This document shows positions 1-7,391 of a stretch of DNA of 18,831 nt, one piece after another. The translations under genes and the position numbers were made by a program. Below the pieces are notes generated by a model that searched no databases, had not been told where the DNA came from, and saw nothing but the letters and a program-made list of their open reading frames with translations. Position 1 is the stretch's first letter. Each line of letters begins with the position of its first letter. The stretch is from Gammaproteobacteria bacterium (GTDB lineage: Bacteria; Pseudomonadota; Gammaproteobacteria; UBA6429; Thiohalophilaceae): positions 1 to 18,831 of the forward strand of contig QILH01000031.1 of the NCBI GenBank assembly GCA_003233255.1, written 5' to 3'.

Positions 1-554
1 CCATCACTGTTATGGCCTCCCTTGTTGCTGTGGGGTGTGCCATGCCCCGGCTTACCGTAGTAACCTGAATGTAAATTGCTTGAGTGGCGGGCATAATGCC
101 GGGCTTTAGAGTGGAGTCCGTACCAGGCATGGGGATAGTAGCGGTGCCCCAACGAGTAAGAATATCCATAATAGAACGGAGAATAATAATAATATGGATA
201 GGTCGCGACCGTGACCACGGTTGGGTAGATTGGGTAAGCAACATATGTGGTACTTGAGGCCACGGTGTTGGCATCATCGTCTACCGCGGCGGTGTCAGAT
301 TCCGTGGCGGCCTGTGAAACCAGATAACGAATGACCTTTTCGCTAACACCGGCAGCCAGCAGTTTATCTATGGCATCGGCATCCAGTTTAAATGTTAACG
401 TGCGATTTTCTAAAAACAACAATAGGGTCGGTTCGGAAATACTACGTTGATTGAGTAGCAGGATATCATCCAGACTAACCTGTAAGTGGCCGGCATGGGC
501 ACTTGTCCACATAATTAACGCTAATACACCGGTAAGGAATCGATATTTCATCAT
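1..554 (-). CDS. Exported Tyr/His-rich protein of unknown function (3' end outside window)
   Basis: I do not recognise this gene. The reading frame stays open for 184 codons to the window edge, so the C-terminus is missing. The start at 554 overlaps the stop of the upstream gene as ATGA, which implies translational coupling; a second ATG follows directly. Residues 1-21 form a signal peptide (hydrophobic core, then SAHA before GHLQ). Residues about 24-82 form a predicted helical module ending in AAGVSEKVIRYLVS that matches a module in the upstream gene. After an Ala/Asp linker the protein becomes extremely rich in Tyr, then His, Gly and Ser (residues about 104-182, with runs such as YPYYYYSPFYYGYSY). 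This looks like a disordered surface or metal-binding tail. The protein is probably periplasmic or surface-located; its function is unknown. Confidence 0.8.
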   Translation of the reverse strand, partial: MMKYRFLTGVLALIMWTSAHAGHLQVSLDDILLLNQRSISEPTLLLFLENRTLTFKLDADAIDKLLAAGVSEKVIRYLVSQAATESDTAAVDDDANTVASSTTYVAYPIYPTVVTVATYPYYYYSPFYYGYSYSLGHRYYPHAWYGLHSKARHYARHSSNLHSGYYGKPGHGTPHSNKGGHNSD

Positions 555-1507
555 GGCTCAACCAGTGAATAATTATCGTTGACCACAAAATCACGTGGCA
601 CGGTGGTTGCCAGATGTAACAGGTGGTGTTGTGTTTGGCTCGATAGTAACTGGGCTGCATCCTGCAGGCGTGCGTCAGGGATAACGGGCGGCTTTATCCA
701 TTGCTGGTATAGATCGTTGAGAGCTTCGCCTTCGTGAACCTCGGCGAGGTGAACCGGTTTTACATTGTTAACTGTGATCGACCAATAGTCTGATAATAAA
801 CGGCTCCAGTAGGCCGCTAATAGAGCGGGGCTTACCGTACGGCCACTGCGTAGTTGATAGGCGTAGGCATCCGCTGCCGATATGTTTAAAATGTAAATCG
901 GTTGGGATGTGTTTTCTCCATAAAAAAGTAGAACCGGGGTTTTGTTGATGGTATGGGGCTGAAAAGTTCCTTTACCGGCGAGTGCGGCCAGTCCTAATTG
1001 CGTAATCGCCGCAGCGGCTCGTTTTTTTATCGAAGAGAATCCCCCTTTATGTCTTAATACAAGCAGATTAACCCCCGCCAAATTAATGGCCTGATGATGA
1101 TGGTGCCCGGCCCCTGCTTCCTGATAGGGTTTATAATCAAAATTTCCGCCAGCGATGATGACTTTCGTGTCAGCAGGGGCGGGGCGACGTGTTTGGGTGG
1201 CAATGATGCTGTTTGATGCTTGCGGTGATGAGGGAGGTAGTGAATGTCCCGTTGATTGATCCGGTACAGCCTTCAACATCATCTGGATAACTGTCTCACT
1301 GACGCCCAACTTCAGCAGGCGCGGAATATCTTCTGCCTTTAGTTCAAAGGCAGAATTAGTCACTTCAATTAAAGTGATAATGTCTTTGTCTGGGTAGTTT
1401 TTGGTGCTGAGCTGAATAACGTCATACACGGTCAGGGACAATACCTGACTGGACACAAACAGCGTAACCACGGCCGCAGTGAGTCGTATTTTCAGATATT
1501 TGCTCAT
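551..1507 (-). CDS. Exported protein of unknown function with N-terminal helical module and C-terminal periplasmic-type domain
   Basis: The protein has 318 residues with the start chosen here; the frame stays open further upstream to 1561. This ATG was chosen because AGGA lies five bases before it and a clean signal peptide follows (residues 1-24, core LTAAVVTLFVSS, cut near QVLS). Residues about 26-80 carry the module shared with the downstream gene, ending in KLGVSETVIQMMLK. A Pro/Ser linker and a GHHHHQ cluster (residues 134-139) follow. Residues about 145-245 show the pattern GGFSSIKKRAAAAI, then PIYILNISAADA, then SPALLAAYWSRLL. From memory this resembles a periplasmic domain seen in some large MscS-type channel proteins (basis: motif resemblance, not a search). 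No membrane segments follow the signal peptide. The gene is the first of a coupled two-gene unit; function unknown. Confidence 0.85.
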   Translation of the reverse strand: MSKYLKIRLTAAVVTLFVSSQVLSLTVYDVIQLSTKNYPDKDIITLIEVTNSAFELKAEDIPRLLKLGVSETVIQMMLKAVPDQSTGHSLPPSSPQASNSIIATQTRRPAPADTKVIIAGGNFDYKPYQEAGAGHHHHQAINLAGVNLLVLRHKGGFSSIKKRAAAAITQLGLAALAGKGTFQPHTINKTPVLLFYGENTSQPIYILNISAADAYAYQLRSGRTVSPALLAAYWSRLLSDYWSITVNNVKPVHLAEVHEGEALNDLYQQWIKPPVIPDARLQDAAQLLSSQTQHHLLHLATTVPRDFVVNDNYSLVEP

Positions 1508-1803
1508 TGTTTTCCTCATAATGCACTGCTTCAAGTGGCCATCGACGAGTATTGTAAACAATCTATCCTGTTGTATTTATTACCTTTATGATTAAATTAT
1601 TCTAAATAACGCAACCCACTCTGATGCTGCAGGCCATCCTACCCTATGAACTATAGACTCTTTTTTATGCAAATAATTCGATTTTGAGTCCAACTATTTT
1701 AGAATATACATGAATAATTTCAGATGAACGGGCGGTATGATACGTCAAACTCTCCATCATTCTAGTGTCATTGGTTGTCGACGTTATGTTTTGTTGAACG
1801 ATT

Positions 1804-2748
1804 ATGGCACTTACCACTATAATAAACCCGCCTGGACAATCACCCCGCGTGTATCACGACTACCCATTAATGACAGACGAAAATAAAACAGCCCGCTTTG
1901 CTGATTATCGATTTGCCTTGCCGCAATATTTAATACCGCATCATTTTATATCTCGCATCACCCTGATGGTGACGCGGATCAAAATAAAGTGGTTTAAAAA
2001 TATGATCATCAACTGGGTGATCAAGCGTTACAAGGTTGATCTCAGTGAAGCTGTTGATGAAGATATTACAGTCTATGAAAATTTTAATCAGTTTTTCACT
2101 CGACCGTTAAAATCCTCGGTTCGCCCGATTGCACAAGGCGAGAATATTTTATGTTGCCCGGTCGACGGTGCGGTGAGTCAGGTCGGCGATATAAAAGACG
2201 ACACTATCTTTCAGGCCAAAGGCCATGATTATTCGGCCAAAACCCTGCTGGGCGGGTATGACGACATCGCCGAACCCTTTAAGCAGGGAAAATTCGCAAC
2301 CCTGTATCTATCGCCACGCGATTATCATCGTATTCATATGCCCGTGACCGGAATACTAAAACACATGGTCTATGTACCGGGGCGTTTGTTTAGTGTGAAT
2401 CCTTCAACCGCACGCGTGATCCCCAACGTATTTGCCCGCAACGAACGGGTTATCGCTATTTTTGATACTCAATTTGGAGCTATGGCCATGGTGTTAGTTG
2501 GCGCACTCAATGTCGCCTGCATCGAAACTGTGTGGCAGGGAGTGGTGACGCCACCGCACAAGCAACCCATCCATCGTTGGGTCTATGATCAGCAACAGGA
2601 TATCGTGTTAAACAAGGGCGACGAGATGGGTCGCTTTAACATGGGTTCGACCGTGATCTGCCTGTTTGAAAATCCGCAACTAAATATTGACCCATTATTT
2701 ACTGCTGCGGCGCCGATAAAAATGGGGCAGGCATTTTTATCGGTTTGA
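1804..2748 (+). CDS. psd: Phosphatidylserine decarboxylase proenzyme
   Basis: This enzyme decarboxylates phosphatidylserine to phosphatidylethanolamine at the inner membrane. It is made as a proenzyme that cuts itself at a Gly-Ser bond to form a pyruvoyl group. The 314-residue product shows all key sites: Asp121 in CPVDGAVS, His175 and His178 in YHRIHMP, and Ser282 in NMGSTVICLF. The self-cleavage site reads MGST where the better-known enzymes have LGST. The stretch ARNERVIAIFDTQFG and the core after KRYKVDLSEA fit the E. coli-type Psd closely, and the length is near the usual 320. The N-terminus has about 30 residues before the normal family start and no clear Shine-Dalgarno site, so ATG at 1870 (MTDENKTARF) is a possible alternative start. 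It stands alone, convergent with the flavin reductase gene. Confidence 0.95.
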   Translation: MALTTIINPPGQSPRVYHDYPLMTDENKTARFADYRFALPQYLIPHHFISRITLMVTRIKIKWFKNMIINWVIKRYKVDLSEAVDEDITVYENFNQFFTRPLKSSVRPIAQGENILCCPVDGAVSQVGDIKDDTIFQAKGHDYSAKTLLGGYDDIAEPFKQGKFATLYLSPRDYHRIHMPVTGILKHMVYVPGRLFSVNPSTARVIPNVFARNERVIAIFDTQFGAMAMVLVGALNVACIETVWQGVVTPPHKQPIHRWVYDQQQDIVLNKGDEMGRFNMGSTVICLFENPQLNIDPLFTAAAPIKMGQAFLSV

Positions 2749-2796
2749 GTCTAACACGCTAAAATTCTTTGTTACTTACAGAAGCATTTGTGTCGG

Positions 2797-2819
2797 AGGA
2801 GCGGCTTCAAGCCGCTCCT
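2797..2819. repeat. REP-like perfect palindrome between convergent genes
   Basis: An 11-base arm, AGGAGCGGCTT, is followed by one base and its exact complement AAGCCGCTCCT. RNA from either strand would form a GC-rich hairpin. It sits between the stops of psd and the flavin reductase gene. No T-run follows on either strand, so it fits a REP-type extragenic palindrome (the AGGAGCGGCTT core resembles gammaproteobacterial REP units) better than a classical terminator, though it could still protect mRNA ends. Confidence 0.6.
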
Positions 2820-2865
2820 GATAAATCATTCCAGATGCTATTCAAAATACGCTGATGGTGACCAT

Positions 2866-3972
2866 TTAAGCCGATATTTTATCCTGCTGCAGTGCAGGAT
2901 AATCCGTATAGCCTTTTTCATCGCCACCATAAAAAGTAGATTGATCTGGCTCGTTAAGATCACTGTTTTGTGCAAATCGTTCTACCAGATCAGGATTCGC
3001 AAGAAACAATTGCCCAAAGGCAATCATGTCTGCATTTCCAGAATTGAGCGATTCTTCTGCGGTGGTTTTCGTGTAACCATTGTTCGCCATATAAAAGCCG
3101 GTGAATGATTTTCTTAATTCAGCATAATCGACCTTGCGTTCGCTGCCTAACATATCACCTTCCAGTACGTGCAAGTAGGCCAGATCATGTTTGTTCAACA
3201 TACCCACCACTGCGGTAAAGGTGGTTTGCGGTTGGGAATCACGGATATCGTTAAACTGGTTCTCCGGCGAGAGGCGCACACCGATTCGGCTGGGTGGCCA
3301 GACTTCTTTTACCGCCGTAATCACTTCGTCCAGTAAACGCATGCGGTTTTCAAGGCTGCCGCCATAGTCATCTGTGCGTGTATTACTTCCGTCACGTAAA
3401 AATTCATCGATCAGGTATCCATTCGCGGCGTGAATTTCAATACCATCAAAACCGGCGGCATTTGCATTTTTTGCCGCAGATACGTAATCGGCTATGATGT
3501 CCTGGATTTCATCCGTGGTTAATGCGTGCGGGGTGACAAAAGCTTGCATGCCATCATAGGTCACCGCCTCACCTTTGGGCTGGATCGCCGAGGGTGCGAC
3601 CGGCTGGGCATTATTTGGCAACAGCGATGGATGCGAGATTCGACCAACGTGCCAAAGTTGGATAAACATCAAACCGCCCTGGTTATGCACGGATTTAGTG
3701 ATGGCTTGCCAACCGGCGACCTGACTGGTGCTGTGTATTCCCGGTGTCGATGGGTAACCTTGCGCATAGGGTGAGATCTGGCTGGCTTCGCTAATAATAA
3801 GCCCGGCAGTGGCGCGCTGAGTGTAATAAAGCTTATTGATATCCTGGGGTACATTCCCATCTCCTGCGCGGTTGCGGGTTAGCGGGGCCATAATCATACG
3901 GTTTTTCAATTTGAGGTCGCCAATTTCAAGTGTTTCTAATAAAGGTGAATTAGCGTTCGCCGTGTTTGTCAT
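2866..3972 (-). CDS. Old Yellow Enzyme family NAD(P)H:flavin oxidoreductase (NemA-like ene-reductase)
   Basis: This is an FMN-dependent TIM-barrel reductase of electrophilic alkenes, quinones or N-ethylmaleimide-like compounds; the natural substrate is unknown. With the start chosen here it has 368 residues. GGAG lies six bases before this ATG, whereas the ATG four codons upstream has no such site. The FMN-binding start LKNRMIMAPLTRNRA is clear. The substrate-binding pair is His181/Asn184 with Tyr186 just after it (HAANGYLIDEFLRDGSN). NemA and PETN reductase carry His/His here, so this is the His/Asn subtype. NTRTDDYGGSLENR and AFGQLFLANPDL are further family hallmarks. A LysR-type regulator is transcribed divergently 130 bases away, the usual arrangement for an inducible detoxification reductase. 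Confidence 0.93.
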   Translation of the reverse strand: MTNTANANSPLLETLEIGDLKLKNRMIMAPLTRNRAGDGNVPQDINKLYYTQRATAGLIISEASQISPYAQGYPSTPGIHSTSQVAGWQAITKSVHNQGGLMFIQLWHVGRISHPSLLPNNAQPVAPSAIQPKGEAVTYDGMQAFVTPHALTTDEIQDIIADYVSAAKNANAAGFDGIEIHAANGYLIDEFLRDGSNTRTDDYGGSLENRMRLLDEVITAVKEVWPPSRIGVRLSPENQFNDIRDSQPQTTFTAVVGMLNKHDLAYLHVLEGDMLGSERKVDYAELRKSFTGFYMANNGYTKTTAEESLNSGNADMIAFGQLFLANPDLVERFAQNSDLNEPDQSTFYGGDEKGYTDYPALQQDKISA

Positions 3973-4102
3973 AGCAAGCTCCATTTAGGTTAGTCGTTAA
4001 TAAAGGGGTATTGGTGACTCAGTATAGGAAAAGGATTGTCTTCCAAATAGGCATAAAATACGCTATATATGTTGCCAATATGGAACCAATAAGGGGTTGT
4101 AC
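3973..4102. promoter_or_regulatory. Shared control region of flavin reductase and LysR genes, with a LysR-type T-N11-A candidate
   Basis: This 130-base divergent region must hold both promoters. An imperfect dyad at 4072-4089 (TTGCCAATATGGAACCAA) fits the loose T-N11-A rule of LysR-family sites. It lies just upstream of the regulator gene's AAGGGG ribosome site, as expected for autoregulation. On the minus strand TATACT (around 4020-4025) is a possible -10 box for the reductase gene. The T-N11-A motif is weak evidence on its own. Confidence 0.3.
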
Positions 4103-5011
4103 ATGGATAAGGCGAGCAGGTTGGTGCTTTTTGCCGATGTGATCGACAGCGGCAGCTTTAGTGCCGCGGCCAAACATCGCAGTGTGAATCGTTCTTTGGT
4201 GAGCAAACAAATTGCCAATCTTGAAGAAGAGCTTGAAGTGCGTCTGTTACATCGTACTACACGTAGTCTAAGCATGACCGATGCCGGGCATGCTGTATTT
4301 GAACATGCGCGTTCGTTACGTCATCAGCTGCTTGAGACGGATGCACTGGTTGATTCGATACGTGAAGGCGTTAGCGGTGAATTACGGATTTCGAGCACCA
4401 CTCATTTTGGGCGCTTGCATGTGATGCCAGTGATTAAATCAATTGTAAATGAATTCCCTGGACTTAACATTGATCTGCGGCTTGAAGATCGGTATGTCGA
4501 TATTGTGGGGGAACGTTTTGATGTGGCAGTGCGAGTAACAGAGCCAGTTGATTCATCCCTGGTTGCAAGAAAACTTACCGATAATCCATTGATCATGGTG
4601 GCTTCTCCCGATTATTTACAACAACATGGTACGCCAGAATCGATGGACGATCTCGCCAGGCATCGCTTTGTGGTGTATGCCGGTCAGAATGGCGCGATGT
4701 CGAGTTGGGCCTATCATCAGGGTTCAGAGATTATAAACTTTGATATGAATGTAAAAATCAAAGTAAACGATGGTTATGCTTTATTGAGGACGGCACTTGA
4801 TGGTCTCGGTATTTCCGTGACCGCTCAGTTTGTTGCTTGCAACGAATTAGTCGACGGTCGATTAATTCAGGTTTTGCCAAAGGTGAAACTCGAAGCATTT
4901 TCGCCGATATATGTGATGTACCCCAGCCGTCGTCATGTACCCAAAAAGACTCGTCTGTTTATCGATTATATGGTGAACTACGTTCGTAAGCAGAGTTTTT
5001 ATATCCCTTGA
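4103..5011 (+). CDS. LysR-family transcriptional regulator
   Basis: The 302-residue product has the normal LysR length. Residues about 3-60 form the winged helix-turn-helix (FADVIDSGSFSAAAKHRSVN, then SLVSKQIANLEEELEVRLLHRTTRSLSMTDAG). From about residue 88 the periplasmic-binding-like effector domain begins (GELRISSTTHFGRLHVMPVI). The HRTTRSLSMTDAG segment is typical of the large AaeR/DmlR-like branch. The ATG was chosen because AAGGGG lies six bases upstream; a TTG two codons earlier is a poorer start. It is divergent from the Old Yellow Enzyme gene, so it probably senses a substrate or stress linked to that enzyme. Effector unknown. Confidence 0.93.
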   Translation: MDKASRLVLFADVIDSGSFSAAAKHRSVNRSLVSKQIANLEEELEVRLLHRTTRSLSMTDAGHAVFEHARSLRHQLLETDALVDSIREGVSGELRISSTTHFGRLHVMPVIKSIVNEFPGLNIDLRLEDRYVDIVGERFDVAVRVTEPVDSSLVARKLTDNPLIMVASPDYLQQHGTPESMDDLARHRFVVYAGQNGAMSSWAYHQGSEIINFDMNVKIKVNDGYALLRTALDGLGISVTAQFVACNELVDGRLIQVLPKVKLEAFSPIYVMYPSRRHVPKKTRLFIDYMVNYVRKQSFYIP

Positions 5012-5174
5012 TATGGGTAAACGCACTTTTGTTAGTACATAAAAACTAACATGCCTGCTAAAGAATCTACGAGTAATAAACTGGCAGCTAATAGCCCGTC
5101 GCAAATTAGTCGGTTATTTCACTTTCGTCGTCCCTGACACAGGCATTTGTAAATTACGTATACTTTATCGTTAA

Positions 5175-7127
5175 TTAGAAGAGCAAATTTAATACCGTGA
5201 GTGAAACCGCTAAAAACAGGATAGTCATAATACCCCCTGCCTTCATGTAATCGGCGACCCGATAGCCTCCTGGCCCCATAATTAAGGCATTCACCTGATG
5301 GGTCGGCAATAAGAACGAGTTCGAGGTGGCGATACCCACGGTCAGGGCAAAGACGGCGGGATTCGCGCCGACCCCTAATGCGATGTTAACGGCTAGTGGT
5401 ACCAGCAATACGGTTGCGCCAACGTTTGACATCACCAGGGTGAAGAAGGTTGCCAATACGGCGACGGCCAGCTGGATGACCCAGATCGGCATATCACCCA
5501 CAACGAACAGGGTTTGTTGAGCAATCCAGGCGGCGGTGCCGGTTTTCTCAACGGCGATGCCTAATGGTATTAACGAGGCCAACAGGAAGACGGTTTTCCA
5601 GCTGACGGCCTGATAGGCCTCTTCGATTTTAAGTACGCCACTTAAAACCATACCGATGGCGCCAAACAACAGGGCAACGGATAACTTCAGATCTGAAAAT
5701 AACACCAGCCCTAACGTAATCGCAAAAAATACCAGTGCATGAGCCACCTTCTGTGGGCGCAATTCTTCATGAGGATATTCGGTGGTGACAACCACAAAAT
5801 CTCGGTCTTTTTCTAGTCGAGCGAGATTGTCCCAGGTCGTGTGAACCACTAATAAATCGCCGGGTTGAAATAATTCCGTGCGTACATGTCCACCCGCTTC
5901 GTTATTGATGACCTCAGTACCACGATGGATGGCAAGCAATGAGAGGCCATAGGTTTTACGCAAGAAGATGTCGCGAGCCGATTGACCAATTAGCGTTGAG
6001 CCGGGTGGTATGACCAGTTCAGCAATACCGGATTTTATCTGGGAAAGCGCATCGGAGAAAATGTCCAGACTGTTTTTTATCTTAAGTTTGTTTTTTTCAC
6101 CGATGGATTCGATATGTCGGGCCGAGGTCAGTATGCCAAATACCGTTCCAGCAGCGATGGCGGTGGTTCGATTAACGGCACCAAGACGTCGCCCCTTGTC
6201 CGTGCTTATCGCAACAACACGCAATGGATTAGTCGATTCGAATTCGTCAACACTCATGTTGACGATAGAGCTGTCGGCGTGAATGACGACTTCGTATAAA
6301 TCAAAATTTCCGAGACCGTAATTATCTTTGAAATATTGCATGGTGTTGCCACCATCGGTCTGGGTATTTTTGTTGGTCGGTAAGATAAATCGACCGGCAA
6401 TAATAAAATATAAAATACCGGTGGTGATCAAGGCCAGACCGATTGGGGCCACTGAAAATAAGGAAAAGATGTCCATTTTTTCTACGCCATCGGGAAGATT
6501 GTCATTTGAGGTAAGAATTAAATCGTTTAAGAGAATTAACGGACTTGAGCCCACCATGGTCAGGGTGCCACCGAGGATGGCACAAAAGCCCATGGGCATT
6601 AGCAATCTCGACATCGGTAAACCGGTTCGAGAAGAGATACGACTCACCACTGGCAGGAATAATGCGGCGGCGCCAACATTTTGCATAAAGCTGGAGATTA
6701 CCGCGACTGTACCTGATATCAGCGGGATGATGCGTTTTTCGGTTGAACCGCCAAACTGCATGATCATGGCCGCCACCTTACTCATGATGCCGGTTTTATC
6801 CAGCCCGGCACCGATGATCATAACGGCGATGATCGACATCACCGCATTACTGGCAAAGCCATTAAATAACAAATTATTGTCTATCAACCCGGCTTTCAGG
6901 CCCATCCAGGGCGAAAATAGACTGGTTAGCCCTAAAATAACCATGATACTAATTGCTGCGATATCGACTTCAACGATCTCAAAGGCAAATAAATATATTG
7001 TCAGCAATAAAATAGCGCAGACCCAGGCGACTTCGACTGATGGTGCGACGGAGGCAATGAACAGCCCAATAAGTATGAATACGGCTAAAAAAATAAGCTT
7101 TTTGGGGTTCAGGGGTATTGTATTCAT
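5175..7127 (-). CDS. SLC13/DASS-type symporter with two RCK_C domains
   Basis: A 650-residue inner-membrane transporter of the divalent anion:Na+ symporter type (sulfate, citrate or dicarboxylates are possible substrates). Residues about 10-250 and 460-650 are two blocks of membrane helices. Between them lie two RCK_C (TrkA-C) domains, at about 275-350 and 365-450; the second contains PPGSTLIGQSARDI and FQPGDLLVVHT. Each membrane half has a paired re-entrant motif: MQNVGAAALFLP (148-159) with GGTLTMVGSSP (186-196), and MSNVGATVLLVP (566-577) with SNSFLLPTHQVNALIMGPGG (602-621). In the usual SNT motif the first positions are Ser-Asn-Asn/Thr; the first half here has Gln-Asn-Val, so ion binding may differ. 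The start follows GGAG by about twelve bases and an in-frame stop lies just upstream. Substrate cannot be told from sequence. Confidence 0.9.
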   Translation of the reverse strand: MNTIPLNPKKLIFLAVFILIGLFIASVAPSVEVAWVCAILLLTIYLFAFEIVEVDIAAISIMVILGLTSLFSPWMGLKAGLIDNNLLFNGFASNAVMSIIAVMIIGAGLDKTGIMSKVAAMIMQFGGSTEKRIIPLISGTVAVISSFMQNVGAAALFLPVVSRISSRTGLPMSRLLMPMGFCAILGGTLTMVGSSPLILLNDLILTSNDNLPDGVEKMDIFSLFSVAPIGLALITTGILYFIIAGRFILPTNKNTQTDGGNTMQYFKDNYGLGNFDLYEVVIHADSSIVNMSVDEFESTNPLRVVAISTDKGRRLGAVNRTTAIAAGTVFGILTSARHIESIGEKNKLKIKNSLDIFSDALSQIKSGIAELVIPPGSTLIGQSARDIFLRKTYGLSLLAIHRGTEVINNEAGGHVRTELFQPGDLLVVHTTWDNLARLEKDRDFVVVTTEYPHEELRPQKVAHALVFFAITLGLVLFSDLKLSVALLFGAIGMVLSGVLKIEEAYQAVSWKTVFLLASLIPLGIAVEKTGTAAWIAQQTLFVVGDMPIWVIQLAVAVLATFFTLVMSNVGATVLLVPLAVNIALGVGANPAVFALTVGIATSNSFLLPTHQVNALIMGPGGYRVADYMKAGGIMTILFLAVSLTVLNLLF

Positions 7128-7175
7128 TAAAAAGCGGACTCCATCAAAAAGTAAGGGAAGGTAAAAAAACGCGCC

Positions 7176-7205
7176 ATTTTAGCAAATTCTAATATATCAA
7201 TACAA
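7176..7205 (-). promoter_or_regulatory. Candidate sigma-70 promoter for the SLC13-type symporter
   Basis: On the minus strand TTGTAT and TAAAAT are separated by 18 bases. The -10 box matches the consensus at five of six positions and is preceded by TGC, an extended -10 signal. The predicted start near 7169 leaves a leader of about 42 bases before the ATG. Confidence 0.45.
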
Positions 7206-7391
7206 ATGTTATGTCTATTTTTTTTACTCATTTTCCTGTTCGAGGATGAATTCTCCAGCCCGATTCAGCAAAAGCAACTAATAAGTCAAAGATAACCGGG
7301 ATATGCCGCTAAACGTACTGTTGTGATGAACGTTAATAATAGTCGTTCGACAAGGTACGCCATGGAATTAATTACGCACAGGACGTTACAG

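Noticed and set aside
475..660. Small minus-strand frame spanning the junction of the two exported-protein genes
   Set aside because: It is another frame of the same strand across two supported genes and has no ribosome site.
1684..1710. TTGAGT and TATACA upstream of psd as a promoter
   Set aside because: The spacing is only 15 bases and both boxes are imperfect; in such AT-rich sequence this is weak evidence.
2788..3108. Open frame of 106 codons on the plus strand after psd
   Set aside because: It runs through the palindrome and then antisense to the flavin reductase C-terminus; no start signal and a biased Arg/Ile/Cys composition.
5030..5051. Inverted repeat TGTTAGT-N8-ACTAACA after the LysR gene, considered as a terminator
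   Set aside because: The stem is only seven base pairs, AT-rich, and no T-run follows on either strand.
6328..7164. Open frame of 278 codons on the plus strand, antisense to the symporter
   Set aside because: It lies entirely across a well-supported gene on the other strand, has low-complexity composition typical of antisense to membrane helices, and lacks a ribosome site or recognisable motif.
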